Position numbers and translations under genes: made by a program. A stretch of 34,263 nucleotides of DNA from Bacilli bacterium (lineage in GTDB: Bacteria > Bacillota_I > Bacilli_A > RF39 > UBA660). The stretch spans positions 1 through 34,263 of the forward strand of contig JAFUTR010000024.1 of NCBI GenBank assembly GCA_017477845.1. Direction: 5' to 3'. Positions 8,329 to 15,819 of the stretch are shown piece after piece. Under the pieces are notes generated by a model, which was not told the origin of the DNA, ran no database searches, and saw only the letters and a program-made list of their open reading frames with translations. Numbering within the stretch: position 1 is the stretch's first letter; each line of letters begins with the position of its first letter.

Positions 8329-9593
8329 AATATATAGAAAATAAACTAGGAAGACAATTACTTTTAATTCTTGTAATTACTTTTGATATTATTCTAATTA
8401 CTGTTTTATTCCTACTTCCTAGAATGCTTACTCCAGTCTATGAATCTGGTATCTATAGCTCCTTAAAAACTCCAATTGAAATGATTGATGAAAATCTAGA
8501 AAAAAATAAAACTGCTGGTAATCTAGCATACCTTTTTATTGAAAATGGTAATATCCATAAAAGTGAAAATTATAATAAAATTATTAATATTTCAATAGAA
8601 AACTTATTGAAAAGAATAGATAAAGAATTTGGAAACTTTAAATACAAAGGTAACACTTACTACTACTATAGTTCTCTTATAGATAATGAACAAAAAATAG
8701 TTATAGCAAATGAAACATATCTAAGTAAATTAAAAAACGATCTTATGGTATCAGTTATCACAATATTCTTATTATCTTTTGCTTTAATAGCACTTATAAT
8801 ATTTGTATGGAGTTCTATTATAGTAAGAAAAATTTCTAAATTAAAAAGTAAAATTGATAACATTGATAACGATAATTTTAATCATAATATAACCTTTAAA
8901 TCGGATGATGAAATTAAATCATTATCAATTGCACTTGAAGATATGCGACTATCACTAAAAGAACAAGAAGAATACAAAAATAGTATGTATCAGAACATTT
9001 CACATGATTTTAAAACTCCTCTCACTGTTATAAAATCATATGTTGAAGCTGTCGAAGATGGTGTCGAAGATAAAGATAAAGCATTAGTAGTTATAAAGGA
9101 TCAAACTGATAAATTAGAAAAAAAAGTCTATTCACTTCTTTACCTTAATAAACTTGAATATCTAAAAGAAAGAAAACAAGATCCTTACAGTGTTATCAAT
9201 ATAAAAGAAGTTATAGATTCTTCAATTGAAAAATTTAAACATCAAAGAAAAGACGTTAAAATAACTTCAAGTATTGATAAAAGCAAATTTAATGGAACTT
9301 TTGATTTATGGGAAACTATAATAGATAATATTTTAAATAATTTTATAAGATATGCTAATAAAGAAATTAAAATAACCGTAAAAAATAATAAAATAATCTT
9401 ATATAATGATGGTCCACATATAGATGAAAATCTAAAAGAAGATATCTTTAATCCCTTTAAAAAAGGAATTAAAGGACAATTTGGTCTTGGACTATCAATA
9501 GTTAAAAAAACACTTATCCTATTAAACTATGATATTTCAATAGAGAATAATAAAAAAGGAATATCATTTATAATAAAAAAATCTAAAAAATAA
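8325..9593 (+). CDS. Sensor histidine kinase
   Basis: A 422-aa membrane kinase, partner of the preceding regulator (ATGA overlap). Two membrane helices (about 11-33 and 139-163) flank a roughly 105-residue extracellular sensor region. A HAMP linker (about 164-215) leads to the dimerisation domain with H227 in SHDFKTPLTVIKSY, and an ATPase domain with the N box around 335-339 (DNILNN), NDGPHI (361-366) and GQFGLGLSIVKK (384-395). The extracellular region resembles no sensor I can name. It ends at a strong terminator, so the operon is regulator plus kinase only; no exporter or peptidase target lies next to it. Confidence 0.95.
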   Translation: MKYIENKLGRQLLLILVITFDIILITVLFLLPRMLTPVYESGIYSSLKTPIEMIDENLEKNKTAGNLAYLFIENGNIHKSENYNKIINISIENLLKRIDKEFGNFKYKGNTYYYYSSLIDNEQKIVIANETYLSKLKNDLMVSVITIFLLSFALIALIIFVWSSIIVRKISKLKSKIDNIDNDNFNHNITFKSDDEIKSLSIALEDMRLSLKEQEEYKNSMYQNISHDFKTPLTVIKSYVEAVEDGVEDKDKALVVIKDQTDKLEKKVYSLLYLNKLEYLKERKQDPYSVINIKEVIDSSIEKFKHQRKDVKITSSIDKSKFNGTFDLWETIIDNILNNFIRYANKEIKITVKNNKIILYNDGPHIDENLKEDIFNPFKKGIKGQFGLGLSIVKKTLILLNYDISIENNKKGISFIIKKSKK

Positions 9594-9594
9594 G

Positions 9595-9624
9595 AAATCA
9601 GTTATTCAAATAACTGATTTTTTT
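9595..9624 (+). terminator. Intrinsic terminator of the two-component operon
   Basis: AAATCAGTTAT (9595-9605), loop TCAA, ATAACTGATTT (9610-9620), then T. Confidence 0.92.
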
Positions 9625-9651
9625 GTAAAAAAATGTTAAAGTAAATAAAAT
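9623..9651 (+). promoter_or_regulatory. Promoter candidate for the surface-protein gene
   Basis: TTGTAA (9623-9628), 17-bp spacer, TAAAAT (9646-9651), about 60 bases before the start codon and starting in the T-run of the terminator. Confidence 0.5.
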
Positions 9652-9713
9652 AATTTTCAATATTATAGATAAAAAATAATAATGATGTTATATTTAAAAT
9701 AGAGGTAAGATGT

Positions 9714-10736
9714 ATGAAAAAAATATTATACTTTTTATTAATAACAATTTTAATGCCATTAACAATCGTATATGCAGAAGGAGGAGTTAATCTTTCACAA
9801 ACAAGTTTTACAATAACCATAGGAGAGTCTAAAACTTTTAATATAACAGCAAACAACTCTGCAGGAATGGTAGGTATAACATCAAGTGACACAAATATTG
9901 TAACAGTAAGTAGTTCACAAGAGTTTCTTGATAAAAATTCAGTTACAATTACAATAACTGCTAAAAAAGCAGGAACTGCTACTATAAGTGTTGTAATGAG
10001 TGATATTGCGACATACGATGGAGATGTTTTAACTGGCTCAAAAACAATTGCAGTAACAGTAAAAGATAAAGAAAAGACAAATTCTAATACCAACACAAAC
10101 ACTAATACAAACACAAATACTAATACAAATACAAATACCAAACCAAGTACAAACACAAACACTAATACAAATACAAATACAAATACAAACACTAAACCAA
10201 GTACAAATACTACTACAAATTCTAAACAAAATACTACAACAACACCTATAAATCCAGATACCAATACTACTAAAAAAGAAGATAACAAAACTGAAATAAC
10301 CAAAAATAATACTTCATTGGTTGAAGATAAAAAATCAGAACCTCTAAAAATTACTAAATTTGAAATAGTAGGATATCCTATAGAATTTGATTCTGAAATA
10401 TTTGAATATACTATAGATGTATTAGATAATGTTAAAGAATTATATATCATAGTTGAGGGAGAAAAAATTAATGTAGATGGAGCTAAAGAAGTAGACATAG
10501 AAGATAAAGATGAAATAGTTATAAAAGTAAAAAGTGAAAAGACTGAAGCAAAGTATACAATAAAAATAAATAAAATAGCAAAAGATAAAGATTGTGATTG
10601 CAAAACTAATACAGAAGAAAAATGTATAACAAAAAATGAATCTTTCTTAATACCAACTATTATATTTATTCTTACAACTATTGTCTTCGCCGGTTTAACA
10701 TTTATATTGAAAGCTAGATTAAAAAATTTAAAATAA
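9714..10736 (+). CDS. Membrane-anchored surface protein with Asn-Thr repeat linker
   Basis: A 340-aa exported protein. A signal peptide (1-21, likely cut after VYA) is followed by a beta-rich region (about 25-117) resembling Ig-like Big_2 or cohesin-type domains, a low-complexity Asn-Thr stalk (122-168, interrupted twice by KPST), a Lys/Thr-rich segment, a cadherin-like beta-sandwich domain (about 210-290, pattern LKITKFEIVGYPIEFDSE ... YTIKI), a short Cys cluster (CDC at 294-296, C304) and a C-terminal membrane helix (311-333) with a basic tail. It is therefore tethered to the membrane, not sortase-anchored. AGAGGT precedes the start. Own promoter and terminator indicate a single-gene unit. 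A role in adhesion or surface display is inference from the domains. Confidence 0.85.
   Translation: MKKILYFLLITILMPLTIVYAEGGVNLSQTSFTITIGESKTFNITANNSAGMVGITSSDTNIVTVSSSQEFLDKNSVTITITAKKAGTATISVVMSDIATYDGDVLTGSKTIAVTVKDKEKTNSNTNTNTNTNTNTNTNTNTKPSTNTNTNTNTNTNTNTKPSTNTTTNSKQNTTTTPINPDTNTTKKEDNKTEITKNNTSLVEDKKSEPLKITKFEIVGYPIEFDSEIFEYTIDVLDNVKELYIIVEGEKINVDGAKEVDIEDKDEIVIKVKSEKTEAKYTIKINKIAKDKDCDCKTNTEEKCITKNESFLIPTIIFILTTIVFAGLTFILKARLKNLK
10080..10217 (+). repeat. In-frame hexanucleotide tract encoding (Asn-Thr)n
   Basis: Units of the form AAYACN repeat in tandem and read NTNTNT, with two KPST interruptions that make a larger duplicated block. Unit loss or gain would keep the frame and change stalk length. 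Confidence 0.85.
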
Positions 10737-10767
10737 AGATATTAAGACAAATTTAATATCTTTTTTT
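10735..10767 (+). terminator. Terminator overlapping the surface-protein stop codon
   Basis: AAAGATATTAA (10735-10745) pairs with TTAATATCTTT (10753-10763) and is followed by T. Confidence 0.85.
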
Positions 10768-10778
10768 AATGCTAGTTG

Positions 10779-10787
10779 TGCTATAAT
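10779..10787 (+). promoter_or_regulatory. Extended -10 promoter of the ygjP-trmD operon
   Basis: TGCTATAAT lies 40 bases before the first gene and after the terminator. No good -35 is present at the proper distance; the TGn element may compensate. Confidence 0.5.
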
Positions 10788-10826
10788 AAATAAGGAAAGA
10801 TGTGTTTGTTATGAAAGAATTAAAAT

Positions 10827-11462
10827 ATGAAAATAGAAGTAAACAATAAAATATATGAAGTAGTAATAAATAAAAAAATTGGAAATAAAAATACCTACTT
10901 AAGAGTCAAAGAAGACTTAAAAATATATGTAACAACAAATACATTCACATCTAATAGAGAAATAGAAAAAATAATACTAAATAACAAAGATTCAATTGTT
11001 AAAATGATTGAAAAAATGGAGAAACATAAAGAAAATACAGAAGGATTTTTCTATTTAGGAAAAAGATATGATATTATCTATATGTCAAATGAAGGAATAA
11101 CTCTAGGAGAAGAAAAAGTTTTTATTAATCGTGAAGCTGATATCGACAAATGGTATAAAAAACAAGCTAGTAAAATATTTCAAGAGCATCTTGATGATTG
11201 TTATGATCGTTTTACTAAAAGTATTCCTTACCCATCATTAACAATTAGAAAAATGACAACTAGATGGGGAGTTTGCAATACAAAAGACAAAAGAGTTACT
11301 CTAAATTTAGAACTTATGAAAAAGCCACTTTACTGTCTTGACTACGTAATTATGCATGAATTATCTCACTTAATTCATCCAAACCATTCAAAAAACTTTT
11401 GGCTTTTAGTAGAAGAAAACTGTAAAGATTATAAAAAAATTAAAAAAATACTTAAAGAATAG
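10827..11462 (+). CDS. YgjP/DUF45-family zinc metallopeptidase-like protein
   Basis: A 211-aa cytoplasmic protein of the SprT-like YgjP (DUF45) family. The zinc motif HELSH is at 177-181 with a further histidine (H184 or H187 in HPNHSKNFW), and the conserved TRWGVC (145-150) precedes it. The family's substrate is not firmly known. No earlier in-frame start exists because a TAA lies just upstream. The ribosome site is weak; a stronger AAGGAAAG (10792-10799) serves a 12-codon reading frame (10811-10849) that overlaps this start in another frame. First gene of a run leading to rimM and trmD. Confidence 0.88.
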   Translation: MKIEVNNKIYEVVINKKIGNKNTYLRVKEDLKIYVTTNTFTSNREIEKIILNNKDSIVKMIEKMEKHKENTEGFFYLGKRYDIIYMSNEGITLGEEKVFINREADIDKWYKKQASKIFQEHLDDCYDRFTKSIPYPSLTIRKMTTRWGVCNTKDKRVTLNLELMKKPLYCLDYVIMHELSHLIHPNHSKNFWLLVEENCKDYKKIKKILKE

Positions 11463-11471
11463 AGGGATATA

Positions 11472-12203
11472 ATGCTAATAACAAGTCTTGATAATGATAG
11501 AATTAAAAAGTATATCAAATTAAAAGATAGGAAATATCGAAAAAAAGAAAAAAAATTTATTATTGAGGGAATGCATTTAGTACTGGAAGCCTATAAAAAA
11601 GGAATAGTAGAAGAATTAATACTAGAAAAAGATACTGTTTTACCAATTAATCTTCCAACAGTGTATGTAACAAATGAAATAATTCATAAAATAAGTGAAA
11701 TGGACTCACCAAGTAACGTTATGGCTCTTTGCAATATAAAAGATTCAAAACTTATAGGAGATAGAATTCTTATGCTAGATGGAATACAAGATCCAGGGAA
11801 TCTTGGTACCATTATTAGAAGCGCCTTAGCCTTCAATGTCGATACAATTGTACTAAGTCCTGATACAGTTGATTTATATAACTCAAAAGTAATAAGAGCA
11901 ACACAAGGAATGATGTTTCATATAAATATAATTACAAGAGAACTTGAAAGTGTGATAGATGAATTAAAAGCAAAAGAAATACCAATATACGGAACTAAAG
12001 TCGATTATGGAGAAGATGTTAGAAATTTAAAAGACAAAGATAGAAAAAAATATTGTTTAATAATGGGAAATGAAGGAAATGGAGTAAGAGAAGAAATACT
12101 TGATAAATGTGATTCATACTTCTATATTGATATGAATGAAAAAGTAGAAAGTTTAAATGTAGGAGTCGCAACAAGTATAATTCTTTATGAATTAAATAAA
12201 TAG
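11472..12203 (+). CDS. TrmH (SpoU)-family RNA 2'-O-methyltransferase
   Basis: A 243-aa AdoMet-dependent methyltransferase for a ribose 2'-OH in rRNA or tRNA. An N-terminal SpoU substrate-binding domain (about 1-85) precedes the knotted catalytic domain with its three motifs: GIQDPGNLGTIIRSA (about 109-123), IMGNEGNGVREEIL (about 197-210) and VESLNVGVATSIILYE (about 225-240). Length and layout resemble B. subtilis YsgA. The exact RNA target cannot be told. It lies 9 bases after ygjP and 8 before rimM, in a translation-centred operon. Confidence 0.93.
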   Translation: MLITSLDNDRIKKYIKLKDRKYRKKEKKFIIEGMHLVLEAYKKGIVEELILEKDTVLPINLPTVYVTNEIIHKISEMDSPSNVMALCNIKDSKLIGDRILMLDGIQDPGNLGTIIRSALAFNVDTIVLSPDTVDLYNSKVIRATQGMMFHINIITRELESVIDELKAKEIPIYGTKVDYGEDVRNLKDKDRKKYCLIMGNEGNGVREEILDKCDSYFYIDMNEKVESLNVGVATSIILYELNK

Positions 12204-12211
12204 GAGGCACT

Positions 12212-12712
12212 ATGGAAGAAGATTACATCTATATAGGAAAAATAGTTAATACTCATGGAATAAAAGGAGAACTTAGAATACTAAGTAACTTTAAATTTAA
12301 AGAAAAAGTCTTCTTAGAAAATAGAAGAATTTATATAGGTGATGAGAAAATAGAAGAGATAGTAAATAGTTATAGACATCATAAAATATTTGAAATGATT
12401 ACATTAAAAGGATACGATAATATAAATCAAGTACTTAAATACTTAAATAAAGATGTATATATCAAAAAAAATGACTTATCTCTTGGAAATAAAGAATATC
12501 TAGATGAAGAATTAATTAATCTAAATGTAATATTTAATAATGAATTAGTCGGACATATTGTGGCAATAAGACAAATAAATGAAAATAACAAAATAATTGA
12601 AGCAATAATAAATAATAAGAAAACTTTAATACCATATCATGAAGATTTTATTGGTAATATAGATTTTGAAAATAAAGAAATAGAATTAAAACTTATAGAA
12701 GGAATGATTTAA
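12212..12712 (+). CDS. rimM: Ribosome maturation factor RimM
   Basis: A 166-aa 16S processing factor that binds S19 during 30S head assembly. The N-terminal barrel starts with YIYIGKIVNTHGIKGELRI, the family signature, and the C-terminal PRC-barrel contains KTLIPYHEDFIGNIDFENK. TAGGAGG precedes the start. Its stop overlaps the trmD start (TAATG), the usual rimM-trmD coupling. Confidence 0.96.
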   Translation: MEEDYIYIGKIVNTHGIKGELRILSNFKFKEKVFLENRRIYIGDEKIEEIVNSYRHHKIFEMITLKGYDNINQVLKYLNKDVYIKKNDLSLGNKEYLDEELINLNVIFNNELVGHIVAIRQINENNKIIEAIINNKKTLIPYHEDFIGNIDFENKEIELKLIEGMI

Positions 12713-13383
12713 TGAAAATAGATATATTAACTCTTTTTCCAGAAATGTTTGATGGCTTTTTAAACTGTTCAATTATTAAAAGAGCACAAGATAAAGGATT
12801 AGTAGAAATTAATATAATTAATTTTAGAGATTACTCACTTGATCCTCATCATAAAGTAGATGATACTCCATATGGTGGTGGAAGTGGAATGGTTTTAATG
12901 GTTCAACCAATATATGACGCAGTGATGTCTTTGAGGCATGATGACTCTAAAGTAATTCTACTAACTCCAGATGGAATAAAATATTCACAAAAAGAAGCAT
13001 ATAATTTAAAAAACAATAAGCATTTAATAATTATTTGTGGTCATTATGAAGGTTTTGATGATAGAATAAGAAGTATAGTTGATTTAGAGATTAGTATTGG
13101 TGATTATGTATTAACTGGAGGAGAACTTCCAAGCATGGTGCTTACTGATTCAATTGTAAGACTAATAGATGGAGTAATAGAAGAAAACTCACATATAAAT
13201 GATTCATTCAATATTGAAACAAACTTACTAGACTATCCAACATACACAAAACCAAGAGAATTTATGGGGATGAAAGTACCAGAAGTATTACTAAATGGAA
13301 ACCATAAAGAAATAGAAGAATATAGAAAAAATGAAAGTATAAAGAAAACTCGTGAAAGAAGAAGCGATTTATTAGAGAAGTAG
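12712..13383 (+). CDS. trmD: tRNA (guanine-37-N1)-methyltransferase TrmD
   Basis: A 223-aa knotted methyltransferase that makes m1G37 in tRNAs and prevents frameshifting. It starts MKIDILTLFPEMFDGF and shows DDTPYGGGSGMVL, IICGHYEGFDDRI, IGDYVLTGGELPSMV (AdoMet knot) and YTKPREFMGMKVPEVLLNG. Length is slightly under the family average but all motifs are intact. Translationally coupled to rimM. Confidence 0.97.
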   Translation: MKIDILTLFPEMFDGFLNCSIIKRAQDKGLVEINIINFRDYSLDPHHKVDDTPYGGGSGMVLMVQPIYDAVMSLRHDDSKVILLTPDGIKYSQKEAYNLKNNKHLIIICGHYEGFDDRIRSIVDLEISIGDYVLTGGELPSMVLTDSIVRLIDGVIEENSHINDSFNIETNLLDYPTYTKPREFMGMKVPEVLLNGNHKEIEEYRKNESIKKTRERRSDLLEK

Positions 13384-13392
13384 GTGGATTAT

Positions 13393-13857
13393 ATGGCTGT
13401 TACAAGCAAATTCTTAATAGTTAAAAATAAAGATTCAAAGGAAATAAAGTATTTTGATTATGATAAACTTGATGGATATAATCTTACTACAAAAAAAGAT
13501 GTTCATTTTATTGATGCTATAGATGTTAATAGAGTTATAATAATAAATCCAACTTTCATTGATAAAATTGCAACAAAGAAGATTAATAATAAGTTTTCAA
13601 AACTTATTAATATGATGCAATATGTCTGTGAAAGAGAGGATGATGAAACGGGCGATGGATACGAAATAGCCTTAAATGAAGCAGAAAAGTTAAAAGTTGA
13701 ATTAAGAACAAAATATAGAAAACTACTAAATGAAGAAAAACTTGAATTAATGATAAAGAAAATAGAAATATTAGAAGATGAATTAAAATTAAGATTAGAA
13801 ATACTAGCAAAGAAAATAGAAAAAGAAGAAGAATTATCTCACGGGCATAGTAGATAA
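13393..13857 (+). CDS. Hypothetical coiled-coil protein between trmD and rplS
   Basis: A 154-aa soluble protein, not recognised. The in-frame GTG at 13384 is part of the AGGTGG ribosome site (13382-13387), so ATG 13393 is preferred. Residues 1-75 look alpha/beta (MAVTSKFLIVKNKDSKEIKY, KDVHFIDAIDVNRVIIINP); residues 90-154 form a long charged helix or coiled coil ending in SHGHSR. It sits 9 bases after trmD, in the slot where trmD and rplS are normally adjacent, and is co-transcribed with the RNA-modification genes. A role near ribosome assembly is guesswork from position only. Confidence 0.8.
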   Translation: MAVTSKFLIVKNKDSKEIKYFDYDKLDGYNLTTKKDVHFIDAIDVNRVIIINPTFIDKIATKKINNKFSKLINMMQYVCEREDDETGDGYEIALNEAEKLKVELRTKYRKLLNEEKLELMIKKIEILEDELKLRLEILAKKIEKEEELSHGHSR

Positions 13858-13876
13858 GTAATAAAAAAATAAAAAC

Positions 13877-13905
13877 TTGATTTTTAATATGGTTTATGTT
13901 ACAAT
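13877..13905 (+). promoter_or_regulatory. Promoter of rplS
   Basis: TTGATT (13877-13882), 17-bp spacer, TACAAT (13900-13905) with TGT before it. It separates rplS from the trmD operon. Confidence 0.8.
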
Positions 13906-13911
13906 CTATTC

Positions 13912-13981
13912 GTTGTGTAATCCGCTGATGTAATTTTATAGTTTCATGATTACCGGAAAAAACAAGGAAGGAGAGATATTC
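13912..13981 (+). promoter_or_regulatory. rplS 5' leader with hairpin
   Basis: GTAATC (13917-13922) can pair with GATTAC (13948-13953), leaving a structured loop, before the ribosome site AAGGAAGGAGAG. L19 leaders that act as autoregulatory elements are known in Firmicutes; whether this is one cannot be decided by eye. Confidence 0.4.
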
Positions 13982-14326
13982 GTGAACGTAATTGACAAAA
14001 TTACAGCAAAACAAATTAATCCAACAATACCAGAGTTTAGAGTTGGAGATACTGTAAAAGTAAACGTAAAAATTATTGAAGGAAACAAAGAAAGAGTACA
14101 AGCCTATGAAGGTGTTGTAACTGCTCGTAAAGGTGGAGGAATTAGTGAAACTTTCACAGTAAGAAAAGAATCTTACGGAGTAGGAGTTGAAAGAACTTTC
14201 CCAATTAACTCACCAAAAATCGATAGTATTGAAGTATTAAGACATGGAAAAGTAAGAAGAGCAAAACTTAATTTCTTAAAAGATTTAAAAGGTCAATACA
14301 GAATCAAAGAAAGAGGACAAAAATAA
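13982..14326 (+). CDS. rplS: 50S ribosomal protein L19
   Basis: A 114-aa ribosomal protein at the 30S-50S interface. [42 protein letters not shown] and [20 protein letters not shown] are hallmark motifs. An upstream ATG at 13946 would add a non-homologous extension and would lie inside the leader, upstream of the strong GGAAGGAGAG; GTG 13982 gives the standard length. It has its own promoter and a terminator directly after the stop. Confidence 0.96.
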   Translation: MNVIDKITAKQINPTIPEFRVGDTVKVNVKIIEGNKERVQAYEGVVTARKGGGISETFTVRKESYGVGVERTFPINSPKIDSIEVLRHGKVRRAKLNFLKDLKGQYRIKERGQK

Positions 14327-14346
14327 GAGACCTAGTCTCTTTTTTT
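14325..14346 (+). terminator. Terminator of rplS
   Basis: AAGAGAC (14325-14331), loop CTA, GTCTCTT (14335-14341), then T. Its first two bases are the last two of the stop codon. Confidence 0.88.
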
Positions 14347-14358
14347 AGTATTTAAAAT

Positions 14359-14862
14359 ATGAATGAAAAGGTAAAAAAAATAATTCATGATTTTGCTCCA
14401 CTTGTACTTATTGTAATAGGTGTATTACTAATAAAGCACTTTATAGTAACTCCAGTACAAGTAAAGGGAGATTCGATGTATCCAACTCTTAAAGATGGAG
14501 ATATCATGATATTAAATAAAATTGGTCTTAGATTTAGTGAAATTGAAAGATTTGATATTGTCGTGATAAAACATAATAAAACATTATTAATTAAAAGAGT
14601 AATAGGTCTTCCTGGAGATAATATAAAATATATCAATAATGTTTTATATATAAACAATAAACAAATCAAAGAAGATTTTTTAGATAATGAAACAACTGAA
14701 GATTTTGAATATAATGTTGAAGAAAATTGCTATTTCGCTCTTGGTGATAACAGAGATGTCTCACTTGATAGTAGAGTGCTAGGATGCTTTGACAAAAGTG
14801 AAATAGAGGGTAAAACATCTCTAACATTATTCCCATTTAGTAGAATTGGAACAAAAAAATAA
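14359..14862 (+). CDS. lepB: Signal peptidase I
   Basis: A 167-aa type I signal peptidase that cuts signal peptides of exported proteins. One membrane helix (about 12-30) is followed by GDSMYPTL with the nucleophile S39, and LIKRVIGLPGDNI with the general base K79, then FALGDNRDVSLDSR (127-139). This is the short Gram-positive SipS-like form. No Shine-Dalgarno is visible before the ATG and the gene begins 12 bases after the rplS terminator, so expression probably depends on read-through or an unrecognised weak promoter. Confidence 0.95.
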   Translation: MNEKVKKIIHDFAPLVLIVIGVLLIKHFIVTPVQVKGDSMYPTLKDGDIMILNKIGLRFSEIERFDIVVIKHNKTLLIKRVIGLPGDNIKYINNVLYINNKQIKEDFLDNETTEDFEYNVEENCYFALGDNRDVSLDSRVLGCFDKSEIEGKTSLTLFPFSRIGTKK

Positions 14863-14864
14863 TT

Positions 14865-14889
14865 AAAAAAGCCATTATGGCTTTTTTTT
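14865..14889 (+). terminator. Terminator of lepB
   Basis: AAAAAAGCCA (14865-14874), loop TTA, TGGCTTTTTT (14878-14887), more T after it. Confidence 0.92.
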
Positions 14890-14911
14890 ATGTAAACTTA
14901 TTAAGTTTCTC

Positions 14912-14941
14912 TTGATATTATTGAATATTTAAAGTTAAAAT
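14912..14941 (+). promoter_or_regulatory. Promoter candidate for nfnAB
   Basis: TTGATA (14912-14917), 18-bp spacer, TAAAAT (14936-14941), about 20 bases before the start codon. The transcription start would fall near the ribosome site, so this is tentative. Confidence 0.35.
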
Positions 14942-14961
14942 AATATAGGAGGATAGGTGAT

Positions 14962-15810
14962 ATGATGTATAAAGTTTTATATAATAAAAAAATAAGTGAT
15001 AATTCTTATGAAATGGCAGTAGTAGCCCCACTTGTTGTTAAAAATGCAATTCCAGGTCAATTTGTAATTGTAATGAAAGAATCTAATAGTGAAAGAATTC
15101 CTTTAACAATTTATGACTATGATAAAGAAAATGGAACACTACTATTAATATATCAGGTAGTAGGTGCCTCTACTCTTGAACTAACTTATGCTAAAGATGA
15201 AATCTTTGCAGTAGCAGGGCCACTTGGTAAACCAAATGAAATATGCAAAAACAAAAGTGAGTTTAGGAATAAGAGAATTGTATATGTAGCAGGAGGAGTT
15301 GGCATAGCACCAGTTTATCCCCAAGTGAAATTTTTAAATGAAGAGGGATTTAATATTGATGTAATATATGGTGCACGAAACGAGAATCTTTTATTAATAA
15401 AAGATAAAATAGAAAGTTGTGCAAATAAAGTTTATTATGCAACTGACGATGGAAGTTATGGAACAAAAGGTTTTGTTACAGATATACTCGAAGAACATAT
15501 AAGTGATTATGATATAGTTGTAGCAATAGGACCAGTAATCATGATGAAAAATGTTTGTGAATTAACCAAAAAATACAATGTAAAAACAATAGTTAGCATG
15601 AACCCACTTATGGTTGATGGAAGCGGAATGTGTGGAGCTTGTCGCTGTGAAATAGAAGGAAAGCCAAAATTTGCTTGTATCGATGGGCCAGAATTTGATG
15701 GGCATCAAGTAAATTTTGATTTAGCACTTAAGAGAATGAACATTTTTAAAGAAGAAGAACAAATAAAATTAGAACAAATGAAAGCACGTCTTTCAGCAAT
15801 TAATAATTAG
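14962..15810 (+). CDS. nfnA: NADH-dependent ferredoxin:NADP+ oxidoreductase subunit A (sulfide/dihydroorotate dehydrogenase-like)
   Basis: A 282-aa FAD and NAD-binding protein of the PyrK-like group. RIPLTIYDYD (45-54) is the flavin site, VYVAGGVGIAPVYPQ (107-121) and YGARNENLLL the pyridine nucleotide site. The [2Fe-2S] site has C224, C227 and C239 plus D219 in VDGSGMCGACRC, fitting the Asp-plus-three-Cys ligation described for this family. ATG 14962 or 14965 could start it; AGGAGG lies upstream. With the next gene it forms NfnAB, which couples NADH and reduced ferredoxin oxidation to NADPH formation by flavin-based bifurcation. A non-bifurcating sulfide dehydrogenase or glutamate synthase small-chain role is the alternative. 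Confidence 0.88.
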   Translation: MMYKVLYNKKISDNSYEMAVVAPLVVKNAIPGQFVIVMKESNSERIPLTIYDYDKENGTLLLIYQVVGASTLELTYAKDEIFAVAGPLGKPNEICKNKSEFRNKRIVYVAGGVGIAPVYPQVKFLNEEGFNIDVIYGARNENLLLIKDKIESCANKVYYATDDGSYGTKGFVTDILEEHISDYDIVVAIGPVIMMKNVCELTKKYNVKTIVSMNPLMVDGSGMCGACRCEIEGKPKFACIDGPEFDGHQVNFDLALKRMNIFKEEEQIKLEQMKARLSAINN

Positions 15811-15819
15811 GAGGGCATT

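Noticed and set aside
10080-10217. Possible CRISPR-like array
   Set aside because: Units are 6 bp, contiguous, lack spacers and are in frame in a surface-protein gene.
9602-10603. 333-codon antisense frame rich in VFVF repeats
   Set aside because: It is the mirror of the hexanucleotide tract of the surface-protein gene; the repeat has no stops in this frame. No ribosome site, promoter or family resemblance.
10811-10860. Frameshifted true start of the ygjP-like gene at 10811
   Set aside because: The protein from 10827 already has the usual N-terminal length and pattern for the family, so no frameshift need be assumed.
13946-13981. 12-codon N-terminal extension of L19
   Set aside because: It covers the Shine-Dalgarno of GTG 13982 and is not part of the L19 family.
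13607-14101. 164-codon antisense frame across the rplS leader
   Set aside because: Composition is Phe/Leu/Ile-rich as expected from an antisense of A-rich coding DNA, and it covers the well-supported rplS promoter and start.
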